64,000 bases of DNA from Lucifuga dentata (taxonomy: Eukaryota > Chordata > Actinopteri > Ophidiiformes > Bythitidae), in NCBI GenBank assembly GCA_014773175.1, contig VXCM01000285.1, forward strand, positions 124,001-188,000. Direction: 5' to 3'. Below are positions 29,034 through 43,880 of the stretch, piece by piece; the first letter of the stretch is position 1, and every line of letters starts with the position of its first letter. A model generated the notes under the pieces. It was not told where the DNA came from and searched no databases. It saw only the letters and a program-made list of their open reading frames with translations. A program made the translations under genes and the position numbers.

Positions 29034-31246
29034 TAGAGGCCTAGATGGGTAATCAGAGGTGTCTTGTTTACGTCTCTCTGGGAGCTTGGCCACAAGTCAC
29101 TGCCATCCTGTTAGCATCTTCTGCTGCTGATTCGTATTTCAGGCACGGCGCTAATCACACACACAAACACACACCACATTATACTCTGAGAAACATAAGA
29201 TAGCCTTTTAACCTTTGCAACCGTGCCTAGTGGAGAGAAGTGGAGGGGCGGCAGTAGAGAAGGGCATTTTTAAAAACTAAGAACGTAGACTTTTGAGCAA
29301 AAACCTATGAAGAGAACCTCAGAGGAAGAGATTTATGTCAGTGTTGTGCAGTTATTTATCTGTGGATGCACAAAGTAGATTAACTCATTAAAGTTAATGG
29401 GCTCAGTGGTCAGTTGATTGGCCAGCGGAGCATAAACAGACCTGCAGATGGTTCTCCGCAACTGTGCTGTAGTTAAATGGGACCATAAAGATGTCCCTTA
29501 ACTTGTTTTATCACCTGCTGTTGAGTTGGATGTTTTCTGTAGATCATTATATTGACCTTATTCTGACACCCAAAATTATAGAGGATCTCTATGTATTTCC
29601 ATCTTTGAAATAATATGAACCGATTTCACATACCTGCATTATACTTTCTACATGCATTACTAAATGACTTCCCATCAGCCTCTGTTGTAGGCGTCACCTC
29701 TGCTCCCTCATTCCCCTCCATCCTTCACTGACTCTCTCTCAAGGCCAGTGACATGCTCCTGTTGAACCCTTGCCTCTGTTGCCTTGACAACTGTTCTCTC
29801 AATGGGCGGGGAACGACTCACTTTCTCAGTGATGGTGTGATAAGTGCTACAATTATGTAAATTTTGTCCAACCAAAGTGTTTTTGCAGATTATTCATGTC
29901 TGTCAGCTCTCAGCCCAGTGCTTTTAGATTTTAACATTTTGTAGCTCTCAGTCCATCCTGCGTTTTTGTTAGTACATTCTTTCAAAACCTTCTATTCATC
30001 CTCCTTTTCTGTCTCTCTTTCAAATACTTTGGGGATTGAGTTCCTTTTAGTTCAACCTATTGTAAACAGAATAATCTCTTGGTTATTATTTACCTTTTTC
30101 ACATAGATTTTTTGGGTTTTGGAGACGTGAGACAGCGCAGTAGATTTTAGACAGGTAAATTCCACTGATTTACGGTTAAAATAAGTAGATATTTTTAAGC
30201 TATGGAGATATATGCAGAGTAATACAATGATAGAGACCATATTTAGATCCTATTTCATACTTTTACAGCAATATCCAGTAACAAAATATAGCCAGATAAA
30301 ATCACGTAGTGTAAATGTTGGCTATTTAAACAGGCAATATTTCATAAATGAAGCGTAGGCCTAATTTTAGTACACTGATAATAAAGACACACACTGCTGA
30401 TATCCACAATGAATGAGAAATATACTGTTGCCTCCAGTTATGTTCATCTCTTGACAATAGTGAATTGTTGCTTGTAAGTTCCCTTTTTTTGTTTTTCACA
30501 TGGATTAAGTTGATTAATGTTGATTAAGATCTCACAGCTTAAGACAATTCAAACAAGGAGGACAGCTGGAATTTGTCTTTGCAAATTTCCCTAATTCGTG
30601 TGACATTTCCCCTCATGTCTCCTGTTTGGATTCACAGCAATACTTTCAGGTGTTTTGGAGCATATTGCCTAAACCATGTTATAGCAACATTCTTTCATTG
30701 TTTTGCTTATAAATAAATATATTCTCAGTCACCCTCTTCATATAATCTGTTTACAACCATACTATATTGATCCTGTTAGTGGCCTTTTAGTTTTGCTGCC
30801 TGTGTATCTTCAAATTATTCTGTCTTTGAATAACAAACCTGTCCCACAGAGACACACTCTCAAGGGCTCACACAGTTACAACAGCAGCGTTACTGCAGAC
30901 TTTGGCTTTGACATGAGCACTGCTGCTGGTTGGAGGCTTTAAGTGAATCCCCGGAGAGCAAAGGCTTGGATCGGGGCCTTGTCAGTGTCTTATTATTCTT
31001 GCTGCTGCTCTGATGTCTCTGTAGCTTCACCGCCATCTGAATCAAAGTCATATATAACCAGATTTACCTTTTAAAGTAATGTGTTAGATTGAACAAAATG
31101 TATAAAACTGTATTCGCTTTGGGGAGACAATGAATGCAACCATGACATCCCTGAAATAAATGGAGACAGGATTTGACGATATGCTTTACTGCTGTATCAG
31201 AATTGCAACCACATGATCAATCATGACTGAGGGAGACTGAGAGAGG

Positions 31247-31303
<57 letters not shown>

Positions 31304-32072
31304 CTGCGCTTGCAGATGTACATGTACTGTAGGTGAAATGGATTGAGGATATACATTAGAGCTGATTGTTCTCCATGATGCCGCAGCCAAAACCACAAAT
31401 TTGAAGCCTCTTCTGGAGCTCTGCCACTTTGCCAATTTAGCCGTGTTGTTATTATAGTTATAACTCTGAGATGTTTAATATTGGAAAGTAGGAAATTCCT
31501 TTTGATGCAGCAGCTTGCCAGCACATTGTTGCTCAAAGGTCGTTGTTATCCCTCAATTTAGTTTCCTGTTCTTGTGGTAGATTTATCATGATCTAACTCC
31601 TTTGTTTTGAACATAACTACCACATAGTTTGCTGTTATTATGTAGGTAATACATGATCAAAGTTACTTTAATTATTGGATTAGGCCACAACTAAATTATA
31701 GTGTTCATGAAAACATATACTTCATGATTTAGGCCTTTCACACAAATGGCAGAGAATGAGAATGTATTTGTTTTTATCCCTGGGTTTGTGTGTACAAATT
31801 TGTGTGCACTTCTGTGCATCTGTGTGTGTGTGTGAGAGAGAGAGAAAGAATCTTTTGTCTGTCATGGAGAAAGCATCTACAGCGATCTGAAGAGTCCTTG
31901 ACAACGAAGAGCATCATTAAACGTTTGGTTTGCCATTGACCTGGATTCTAGAGTGTCCCCTGATTAGCCGATACAAAACGACAAATAATTACAAGCATCC
32001 ATTAATGCTTACACTGATTTAAATATTATCTTAAAACTATTCTAACATTATTAATGTATTTTATCCATAACG

Positions 32073-32109
<37 letters not shown>

Positions 32110-32455
32110 GTNCTAACATTATTAATGTATTTTATCCATAACGATATATGTGTGTGTGTGTGTGTGTGTGTGGGGTGGGGTGTCATACACTAGGGTTATT
32201 TTTGTTGGTGTTTGTGTGCACATTGATAAATGTTTGGTTGAAAGGGGTCTTTTGAACTTGGGGGCAGTGCTGGTCTTTTGTTGTCTGTCTGTCCATTGCC
32301 TATACACTTTCTAACCCCACCCTCCACCCCCACCCAGCACCCACCCACTGCCCCATCTTCTCCCATCCTCCCACCACATCCACAGGCTCTTTTATCTACC
32401 CTTTATTCGATGACAACTGGAGAATGTGTGTGTATCTGCTTCTCCTGTGGTATTC

Positions 32456-32487
<32 letters not shown>

Positions 32488-32496
32488 GTAGATCCN

Positions 32497-32532
<36 letters not shown>

Positions 32533-34130
32533 GTAGATCCTCACAGTAGCTAAACAACAGCAACAATACGAATCTAAGCAGAGCAGCAATTTGACCTTTC
32601 ACCTTGGGCGTTGTTATCATTCATTGTCTGACTGCCCATCATGTTCACATTAGTAGTCTGCTCACTGGATTGCTGCTAGATGACACACACACATACGTAT
32701 GTGTGTGTGTGTGTAGTAGCAAAGTACGATCAATTTCACCCCAGGCATCTTTCTAACTGGCATTAGAATTGCATTAGAATACTAATAACTGCAAAATCAG
32801 ATGCACAGGGACCTGGTGATAAAGGTCACCACAGACAGGGTGTGTTGGGTTTAACACAGGGTTTGTGGAGTGCGATCTGGGGCACATAATTTACATTGTG
32901 CTGGAATACTTCAGATGGCTGTCACACATTTTTGGAATCGTAAAGCACAGAAAGAAGGTCATTCTGAGCTAGTTCATGGGCACATAGTAGTCTAAGAATG
33001 TGAGTTAAAGCCCTATAGGAATAACAGGACTGGATTCTTTTTTTCAACATCTGTTCCTGTGTAACTACTGTAGATGTAAAATTGGACTGAGGATTTCCTT
33101 GTTAAGGATAGTCCAGGCAGGCAAACAAGACAAAATGGAATTCTTTAGATTGACATCCAGCTGTATCTATAGTAATACAACGAGGCAGCTGCACCCATTA
33201 CTGCATTCTGTGATGTACTCACAACCTCAATGTGAATTTAAACAAAAATGCATACACGCACCTACATTAGGAGTCACTAAGGAGGGGCTTAATCCTCCTC
33301 CTTCTTAATGGGGGCAAACAGGAGAACAATGAGGAGGAGGTGTAGAGCGTGTTGCTTCAAAAACAAGAATACTTTGCTGATTTGCTGTGACTGCACATGT
33401 GTATTTAATGCTGAATACATGTGGTAAAAATGAATTCCACCGGAATGTCGGGTCATCACTGGGAAGTGCCACAATGTTCTGTGGAGAACCGACTTCCCCT
33501 CCAGCTGTGCTTTCTCTTTCCTGGTATTCTGTCAGCAGAAATCTTGTTTGTCACTTGCTCTGTTTCTTGGCTTCTGTCCATCTCTTACTGGCACAGAGGC
33601 CAAAGTCCACACAGCTGTAATCACACACACACACACACAACCTTTGCACTGTCACTGCTGCTACAGAAGAAGGGATGCAGCAGATTGGGCTCTGTTGCAT
33701 GATGGGTCATAGGCACAGACAGGTGTGTGTTACTGCTGTCTGCTGGTGTGGAGTGTCATATCATTCAGATTGAACTCACCCTCAGATAAAGTTACTTGGG
33801 CTTGTTCTCTAAGTGTGTGTTTTCCTGAGGCACTAGAGAAAGACTTGGATTATGGTTCCTTTAAAAGCCACGTGGCTGTGAGACCTGAGCTGGATTTGAG
33901 GACGTTTGTCAGTTAGAGCATTATTATGATGTATGTGTGTGTGTCTGTATGTGGGTATGTGTTTGCAAGTACATATACACACAAGTATGCATTATTGTGT
34001 GTCGTTTTGATAAAACTCTGTGTAGCTGTTGTGTTTTCTAAATCACACACAGTAAGGTCAGAGCTGTGGGACCAGTACAGACACATGCACTCTCAAAGCT
34101 TCCAGCAGGGTTAGATATGCACAGTATCTT

Positions 34131-34188
<58 letters not shown>

Positions 34189-36127
34189 GATGAGAGACTG
34201 GAAGCAAAGAAGCCCAACAGTGACCTTATGAGCCCACAGGAGCTCTGCCTCTGTGAAATATTAACGCACGTTGTTGCCTTTCACTTAGTATGACAAAGAC
34301 ACCCTAAGTTGTTGAAGCCTGAGTACTAAGTAGCTGTCTGCTACCCTGCATTTTTCCTAAGTCTGAATTTTTAGAATTACAGTGACAGAACAGTAGAAAA
34401 GGTTTGATATCAGGTCACATATGAATAACTATAAATCTATTCTGTTGCAAATTGGAGCATTGTTACTGTCATCCATTTCTGAAATCCAGTGCAGTTTTGT
34501 GCCTCCAAGCCAAAATCAACAACTTGTTGAACAAAATGTTTAAATAGTACAAATAAGAATAAGTAAATAATAAGTAAATAAGATTTGAATAAATTTGCTG
34601 TATGCTACAGTATTACTGATTTCACCTTTTAAATTAATCAAATAACTTGCAGGGAAAATATACATGAAGGTACAGATTAAAATACATTAAAATACAGTAC
34701 AAACAGAAGCTTTCACAGTTTTTTTTTTTTTTTTTTTTTACATCATTCAGAAATGATTGTGAAGGTCCTGTAAATAATTAAATTAAATTTTTTTAAAGCC
34801 CAACATCACCTACAATGGCTGTAGGGGCTTTACAGGCCCACATTAGCAATGATTCCAACCAGCCCGAGTTATTTAAGAAGACAAGGAAAAATTCCTCAAA
34901 ACACTTTATCAGGTAATATTAGGAATGCTGTCGTAATATTTTGCAAGCTGTGAATATATCATTGCAGATTTTTTAAAATTTTATTGTCTGTATGATAGCA
35001 CAATTGCTAAATACCATATTTGTTACGGTTTCCTTTGTCTTTAAAATGTACTTATTTAATGGATATAATTTCATGTTTAGTAAAAAGTTGTTTTAGCAAA
35101 ATTACCTTCCTTGTAAAAAAAAAAAAAAAGCTAAATAGCTGGTACAGTAACTGAAGTAAGTGGAATTTCTTTCTTCACCACAAGCTTAACCACTTAATGA
35201 ATTTTTAAAAAAAAAAGCTCCCTGGTGCTTCATTCAAGCTGGACATGATACCTGTAGATGCTGGCAGGTCGGTGCTGCCACATTCATCATGATGAAGGGA
35301 TTTCTGTTGAGCACAGCTCTTCTTGTGGCATTTTAGGGTCCCTAAAGGACATTTGAAGGCTGAAGTAATGAATAACACATCATCTAGGTTGGGGCTCCCA
35401 GTCATCATGAGGGCCGTCGCTGTCACATCCATCATCTGTTAGGGGGGCTGCTCAGCACAGAGGGGGCCCGCTTAGGCAAGAGACAGGGTGTGTATACAGG
35501 TGTGTATACACACCAAGACGGATGTGTGTTTTTCTGTAGATATATTTTCTACTTCCTTCAGTTATTTCTCCACCTTTTATTTCAGGTCATATTATGATTT
35601 AATTTTTTTGTGAATCTTGGAAGTTTACCACAGTATTTCTCTATGCTGTTGAAGCAGATCAATATGGTTTCATTAAGAAACAAGCAACATATTTTGATTC
35701 GGGAAGGCCAAGATGACATAAAGATGAAACCCAGTCTTATATACAGTATTTATTTCATATCTGACAGTATTACAAAACTATTATAATTTATTTACAGTAC
35801 CATTTAAAGACATAAGTAAATTTTACAATATTTTATAAAGTCAAGCTAGCAGGGTTTTGGAACCAATAAGCCTTGGTGATATGTATATTTAAATGTAACT
35901 TTATTAACAGCTACAAGTGAAGGAAGTTTGGGGGGTAGGGATTGGAGGTGGGGCGTAGGAGTAGGAAGGGCAGTGGGGTTGAAAAGGGAGAGGTTGTCCT
36001 GGTCCTCAGGGTTTGACAGACACAAAGAGATGCTGCTCCCAAAGGACTTTCCTCCATCAGCCCACCCTGCTTTCATTACTGGCCTGATTAACCTCCCCCA
36101 CGCAGCAGTAATGTAATTGTAATATAT

Positions 36128-36187
<60 letters not shown>

Positions 36188-37949
36188 ACACACACATACA
36201 CACTCCCCACAGGTAGTCTTAGATCCATATGGACACACCCCTGTGGTGTATCACATGACTAGCTCCCATGGTAACAGAGACAAAGAGCAGAGTAATTAGC
36301 GCTGATAAATGCTGTATATCTGTCTCTATATATTGTAGCTGTAATGATACACACTTATACACTGATGAAAGTGCATTATATCGGTGCAATGCTGCTTTTA
36401 CGCCATTAAACCTGTTAGGCTAATTGAGAAAATCCCTTCTTACAACCACTTCATGTTCGGTGTGTAATTCCTACAGTGTCTGATGTTTCATGAATATCTG
36501 TGAGAATGTCCTACAAATAGAAGCCCTTGTTTCTGATGTGTGAGGTCTACAAAAAATTCTTAATGGGGCTTTTTTTCTTTTTGTTATAAACTGTTAGTTC
36601 CTTCTTTGAACTTTAAATAGCTTAACTGTACACTGACACTATAAACCCAGGCGACTTTGCCATCAAGCCAAAATATAAAAAAGCTGATATTTTTATCTTT
36701 CTACCGCAGTTGTGATGTTTCATAACACACAGCCAGAGATTCCTGTAAGAGAAGGAGTTTTGTTTTGTTTTTGTTTTTTTTTTTTTTTTTNTTTTTTTTT
36801 TTTTTTTACACACAGTCCCAGCAGGGTTTTAGATCTAAAAGGGTTTTCATGTTACTGTGCCAACAAGTGCCTGGGGTGTTGGCTTTCTACATAAAGGTCC
36901 AGTGTTGCCAAAAGGTTAGAATCCTGCAGGACTGTCTGGGTGGGAGAGCAGAGTTTTCCTCAGCTGTTTGTAAGGTGCCTTTGAGCAAGACATTGTATAC
37001 CCACAAGTGTTCAGCACTCAATAGTAAACAACCTGGTTGTGCTAGAATGTCTGCGTCTGCATGATGAAATCAGATTGTACATGCCAAACACATCTTATCT
37101 TTGGAAAATAATGGCTGTGATACACAAAGGGTAGATTTTCCAGTTTTTCTCGTTAGTTGCTTGCTTTTTCAGACCATGCGCTCAGCTAAATTTGTGTTCT
37201 TGGAAATTTGGCCTGCAGCGTTGTTTGTCTTTGTCATCTATCACGGACTGGTGCTTTTTTTCCGTCTAATTTCACAGTCAGTTGGTGTGTACTGCTCTTT
37301 TCCTCCGCTCAATGAGATGTACAGTCTTGGCCTAATCAGAGATCATAGTATTGATTTTCAAGCACACAGCAAAGGGGCTGTTGCTTGCCATGCAATACAA
37401 AGGCACTGTGTGTACACCTAATCAGCACCTATTGATTATTTCACACTGACCAAACCCTTCTAGTGTGCAAATTTCTGTTCAATGTGCCTGCTATGAAATG
37501 TGTGTGTGTATGTTGTCTTCTGTTGTGTCTCTGTGAGGTTAAAATGCTGTTATAGAGCATTTGTCTCAACACAAGAAATAAATGAAAAACAGTGTAGCTG
37601 CATTTTATGAAATAATCAACACAGACAAACTCATCATGTTGCTATCAAGACTGAACACAGGGCAGGCATGGGTGCATACACATAAATGAATAATAAAGAA
37701 CACCTGCTCATTCGCATGCACACACACACACAGTCGCACAGTGATGTGAAAGCAATTGGCTGCAACAGAAGAGAGGCCAACTCCTGTAGTTGGTTGCTAA
37801 TGGCTACAGGATCCAGGGGAGAGGAGAGAGATGTCGATAATGACAATGTCAGTCCCAGCCGGCCAGCTCTCAAAAATGGAGCAGGACACTCACACATACA
37901 CACACACAATCCACAAGCTTCCTGACACGTTTATGTGCATGCACGCATG

Positions 37950-37980
<31 letters not shown>

Positions 37981-40900
37981 ACACATAAATGCACAAACAC
38001 CGAGACACCAAAATGGTGCAGCAATTTTCTTCCAACTAGGTGGTTGTGTGCTATTATAGTCATCAAATGCAGCTCCAGAGAGCCGCATTGGCTCGAGAAC
38101 TGAATAAAACGTTTGCTTTCCTATTTTAAGCTGCATGTAATCTACATATAATTTCCCTAAATTTTCATATGAATTTCAGTGACAAATATTGTGTAGTATT
38201 CTTGTTTCTTTTTTTTTTTTTTTNTTTTTTTTTTTTTTTTTAATTGGATGAATTGTTTCCTTGTGTGTTTTAGTTTTTGGCTATTATCACTTTTGTTGTA
38301 GTTTTGTGTTTCATATCTATAACAATGGGCCGTCCCTACATGAAGCGTGAGTTTTATTAAGTCTGCTCTGATCTTCCATTGCATTATGGGTGCTTGACTT
38401 GTGAGACAGTTAATTTCCTTATTCCATCCATCAGCAGTGTCCAACATTTTCAGTCTGCACAGCAGATAAAGTGGCAGCACCATCAGTCCTTTCTCATTAC
38501 TGTTTCTTTGTTTCTCTTACAATGATCTTATCTTTTCTTTTTTTTTTTTTNTTTTTTTTTTTTTGCTTTTTCCAATTTGAGGACATGTCCTTAATCTGTA
38601 TGCGACGCCTCTGTGTTGTCTCATTTTACTATTCAGATTGACCAGAGAACACTGCTGCCTTATTAGATGCTATTTGTCTCAAATGTAACAGCAGCATCCT
38701 CAGGCCCTCCAGATTACACTGGAGCTGATGTTGATGATGTAAAGGCGTGTAAAACCTACAGTGCAGCCGCTCTGTTCTGCTGTGATTGTTACACAAATAT
38801 CAAATGTCAGTAAGTGAACAGGGCACAAAAACATGAAGTGAGATGAAACACGATTATTTGAAATTGTAACGTAATGAATACCAATTTATCTACAGTAAAA
38901 ATGGTGGTAGCTTTGCCACATGGGCTGTCAGGTGTTGTTTGTGGAATAAAAACAGATTTTATTTTTATGCCACTAGCATTAGTATTCAGTTTTCTCTTGG
39001 TATATTTGAAAATAGAGCACAATATAAATCCTGACATCAGTTTACAGTCACATGTAGTGTATTGCAGCAGCAGGCAGCACTCCTCTGGTGACTATGGCCA
39101 TGTTATTTTTTCATATGAATGCAGTGAGTCTAGCATACTGCCCCTTCTTTCTTCCACTTGAGTTCCTGTGGAAGCTGAGTGAGGGAGAAGGATGGAGAGA
39201 GGAGAACACAGATTGAGGTGTAGCAAGAGAGGACATGAGCATTTAGTATGAACAAGAACAGCTGAGGTGGAACTAAAGAGGAGACATCCAGTGAGACAAA
39301 GGAGAAAAGGCGAGCAGAGCGGTAAAATGAGTCATCACTGGTACAGCCAAACATTTCTGATTTCCTCTTTTCTCCACTAACTAGATAGTGATTAATATCA
39401 ATCATGTTGCAGAAGGTAAGCTTTATTGTTCTCCTAATGAGGCATGACCATGTAGACCATCTGTGACTAATGGGGCTCAGCTGTTAGTTTAGAGATGGTT
39501 GAAGACGGTGTACCTGTTCACTGTGCTCACACTGTGGAATTTCTTCTTTTCTCTGCTTTGAGCCCTCAGAGGAGAAACTGTGGAGAGATAAAAAAAAAAA
39601 AAAAANAAAAAAAAAAAAAAAAGCTTTGGAGCAGAAAATGGTATCGTTGATTCCGATATTTGGATATGGCTATAGTCTTTGTACTCAGTCCAATAGACTT
39701 GATACCATTTCCTCATCTTCCCATTAGATTAATGGTGAAATGCTGTTATGTAATAGTCAAGATGAAGTTGATCACTCTTTGGAATCCAATAGAATACAGT
39801 AGAAAACATAAGCACTCATACAGACACACACTCAAACACAAATTCCCTTTATGCTCTGCATGCTTTGAGTCTTCAAAGTATTCTGAAGAGACCACTTGTC
39901 TCTCTATCTCCTCTTTCCTCCACTCCTTCTCTTTCTCCTTCTTTCTTTCTCTTTCCTCTCCATCACTCCATACATTCCATCTGTAATTTTTAAATTAGAC
40001 TTTGCTTTATATGACCTTTTTTTTTCCAGCTCAGTGAATCAGTGAATAATTTTACAAGAGCAGATTGGTACTTTGCCTCCCTGAGTTATGCACTGCCAAG
40101 TTGTCCTGCAGTCACACAGTCACAGCAGGATCATACATATGCAGACATGCAGCGTGAAGTTGGAGTTTTGTAATTGAGAGAAACTGCACCTGCAGCACCG
40201 ACATCCTGTCAGGAAGAGCTCAAAGAATAAACCAACCATCTAAGATCATGCATATATAAATGCACTTCCTCCCAGGTAGCTATCTAAAACTCCTTTTCAT
40301 AATCACACGCACACATTTCAGTCTTTTATGGTGTGTCAAGAAATGCCAGCGTGACTGCTGTGTGTGTCTCTATCTCTTTGTCCCTTGACATTTATACCAG
40401 ATGCTTCAGCCTCACTGACATGACTAGAAATTGTTGTCTGGTTGTGTACTTCACTGTGCTGGTATGTGTGTGTGAACATGTTATGATGTGTATTTGAGCC
40501 AATGTGTGTTGACAGATTGTGTAACAGTATATGATTAAACGGCAAGCAGGTGTTAGAACATTTGTGTGTATATATCAGTGCTGCCATATTCGTGCAATAG
40601 TGCACACCAATCTGCACTGTCCAAAGTGAAGGAGTCGCATGAAATATTTGACAGCATAACATCCTTCAGATATTCTTATCGGTTAGAGGTTTAACACATA
40701 AGAATTTAAAGGGGGACTCCACCAATTTTGGTCACATTGGTCTTAGGGAGTACTATTCAGTATGTGAAAACAGTTCATAAAGCCCTTTTTCTTTTTCAGT
40801 TTTGGCTGAGGGGAAAGTCTGTGAAAAGTCTGGAAAAAATGGCCTCCATTATGACTAAAGGCTAGAAGTGTGAAAAAGGTGTATGGAAGAAGAAAAATGA

Positions 40901-43630
40901 AGCCCTTCCTTATATACATTAAAGGGTTATAGATATGTACACATTTTTTTTTCCACTTTGTAGCACCAATAAAGAGAGACCGTGACTAGTAAACAGTCTC
41001 TCTGTGTGTGTTCTGCCCTGCTGAGATGTCCAGTAGTGTGGACCAAATTGTTCAAATGATACCTTTTCTACAGTTGATTTATGTGGGAGACATAAATATT
41101 AAAAAATTAGAGATCATAAATAAGTGGCTCCTGTTTGAAATTGAATAGAAATGTATGCAACCCAATCCTTTTTAAGTTTATCTTTTCCAGTAGAAGAAAT
41201 GAAAGTACCCACATAACCATGTTTCAAATTAAAAGATATTACACAACAGTCTACATTTTTTAGTTAAAAGGCGTAACTCAATTCTGGAGTCATTTTCAAA
41301 GGAGTCATCTTACATTTACCTTATAGGCTCCACAATGACTGTCCTCTTTGAAAGAACCACCATGAAATCAGACCTGATCTCTTTAGATTAGATTTGCTTC
41401 AATAATTGTTTTATAAGGGATCTGTGCGGTGTGTGAGCTTGCATACTGAAGCATTAATATTTGTCCATATCCGTTATTGGACTGCTGCCACAGGAATAAA
41501 GTTAGTGTTATCAGAACCGTGGTGTGCTGTGAGGAGAAATGTGATAGTGACAATAAATGTCACATTAAAATATTAGCACTGAAGTGGTCTGGAATGAGTT
41601 TAAATGCAACATGGTGCCAAAGTCTCGATCAGACTAGACAATGCACAATATCATCATAGCTGAGTTTGCTGACAGATCGAAATCATTTAGAAAGACATTG
41701 AATCTGAACAGAGACAGTAGAGTTCAGACAAACTTGTCTGAACTCTGATTCATCTCTTTGTTACCCAAAGAGATGAATCAGTCAGCATTTAATTCATGGT
41801 GTTGTTTATCCTTTTGCCTTTTCCCTGAGGCTCTACCTATGGAGACGTGTAGTAACAGTCAGAGAGAAACTGTCCTGATCTTCAAGGAGCTGTGTGATGC
41901 TGAGAGGACAGAGACACGGAGAAGCCTGAGCCAAACTTTCCTCCACTACCACTCTGAGATAAACACTTCACAGCAACATCATCTTAGGGAAATAAAAAAA
42001 AAAAAGATGGAAAGCATGGAGGAGTTAAAGATAGGAATGAAAGATAAAGAGAGAGAGACTGAGAATTACTCAGACAGTAAAAACACACACACGCACACAG
42101 ACTCTTCTTTTTTTTTATTGCTCTCTGAAGTATAAAAAGGAGTAATTAACTTTTACATCAGCCTCGTGGTCAATAATCCTGCATCCTGTGAACTTCCTGT
42201 TTTTCCAACTGAAAAAATACGTGCCCAACTTCATTTCTCCATCCTGTTCCACTTCATCTAGCTTATTCCCTTCTTTTCCTTTATAATTTAACCTCCTCTG
42301 TGTGTTTGTCTATGCCCATTTAGCTGAACTCTAAACTGAATCACTATATCACAGTTTGTTGTCCCAAATGTGTGTGTCTTCATTCTGCAGCCAGCAGGAG
42401 TGGCATATCTGGGCTTGTTATTCAGTCTTACAGGGAAACTTTTGACAAAATAGCATGACTGCGTAATGACAAACATTAACCCACTTCATATGGTCTCAGA
42501 AACTTCCCCTATTAGTCTGCTTTCATATTGGTCTTCGGTCATCTAATTTAAGGACACTTGCAGGTAATTGCTAAAAAAAAAAAAAAAAAAANAAAAAAAA
42601 AAAAAAAAAAGCTGCACAGTTTGCTGGGATACTAGATATGGACTTAAAGTTAATTCATTTATATCTAGTTAAAAATTTCTTTTCCTGTTTTCTGTTCTTT
42701 ATGATTTTGTCAATCATTTATGTGTATAAATATATACAATATGAGCTGAAATTTCCAACTGTTCTTTCCATCTATAACTTTTAACTGATATTTGAACTCT
42801 TTCTCCGCAGAACTTACTCATTTCCTGTCAGAGTTCAGCACCTTGGACAGATCAACTGCCCACTATTTCAAGTCAAGTCAAGTCAAGTCAAGTTTATTTG
42901 TATAGCCCAGTATCACATACGATGTCTCAAAGGGTTTTACAGGCCCACACATTAACGGTTCCTGACCCAATCCAAGCTCTCTATGAAGATGAGAAAAAAC
43001 TACCCAAAAACCTTATTGTATAAGGAAAATGGAAGAAACCTCAGGAGAGGCTGTTCAAAGAGAGATTCCCTCTCCTCAAAAGACCGAGTGTGACATAGGA
43101 GCCCCAGGTGGAGAAACATTTAAAGCCCAATAACCTTGTTTGCTTTTTAATTTTTTTTTATCCCATTTACTACAAGCCTTTCTTCAAAATCATAGAATGA
43201 TTTCTAATTCTCATAGCTGTTTTCTCCACAACATGCATTTACCAAAGTGATCATCCTCCAAATTGGGATTCATGCTAGCTGAGTTTCACAGCTATTTTGC
43301 TAAACTGCAAGATCAGAACATCCCTACATAATTATACATTAACTAAATTACCACAATTTTCACAATTAGCGACCAACAACATATAATTGTGACCTAGATT
43401 CTTTTGTTGTAAATGAAATGTCTTGCTCCATGGACATTCATGAACATTAGTTGCTATTCAGAAATTGATAAACCAAGCCAGCAGCATCCGAAATGCAGCT
43501 TTCTTTACTTACCTACACACAGATGGTGTGTTTTCCTCTTTTTTAAACTGTTTCATTTGAAAATATCATGCCTTGACATCTTTTTCCTGAATTTCTGCTT
43601 TCTGTTGCTTTCTCTCCCTGTATCACCTCA

Positions 43631-43665
<35 letters not shown>

Positions 43666-43844
43666 CTCTCTCTCTCATTTTTTCCTCAGTGTGATTTTCT
43701 CTTACCATTCTCCAGAGTATTTGTGTGCTGTATGTTTTCCCTCTGGTCCCCAGGATCATCTCACACCCCATCTGGCCCTTTTTGCTTTTGCTCTTTCCCC
43801 CTTATCATCTTTTCACTTGGCTGTAATATACCCATCACACATGC

Positions 43845-43880
<36 letters not shown>

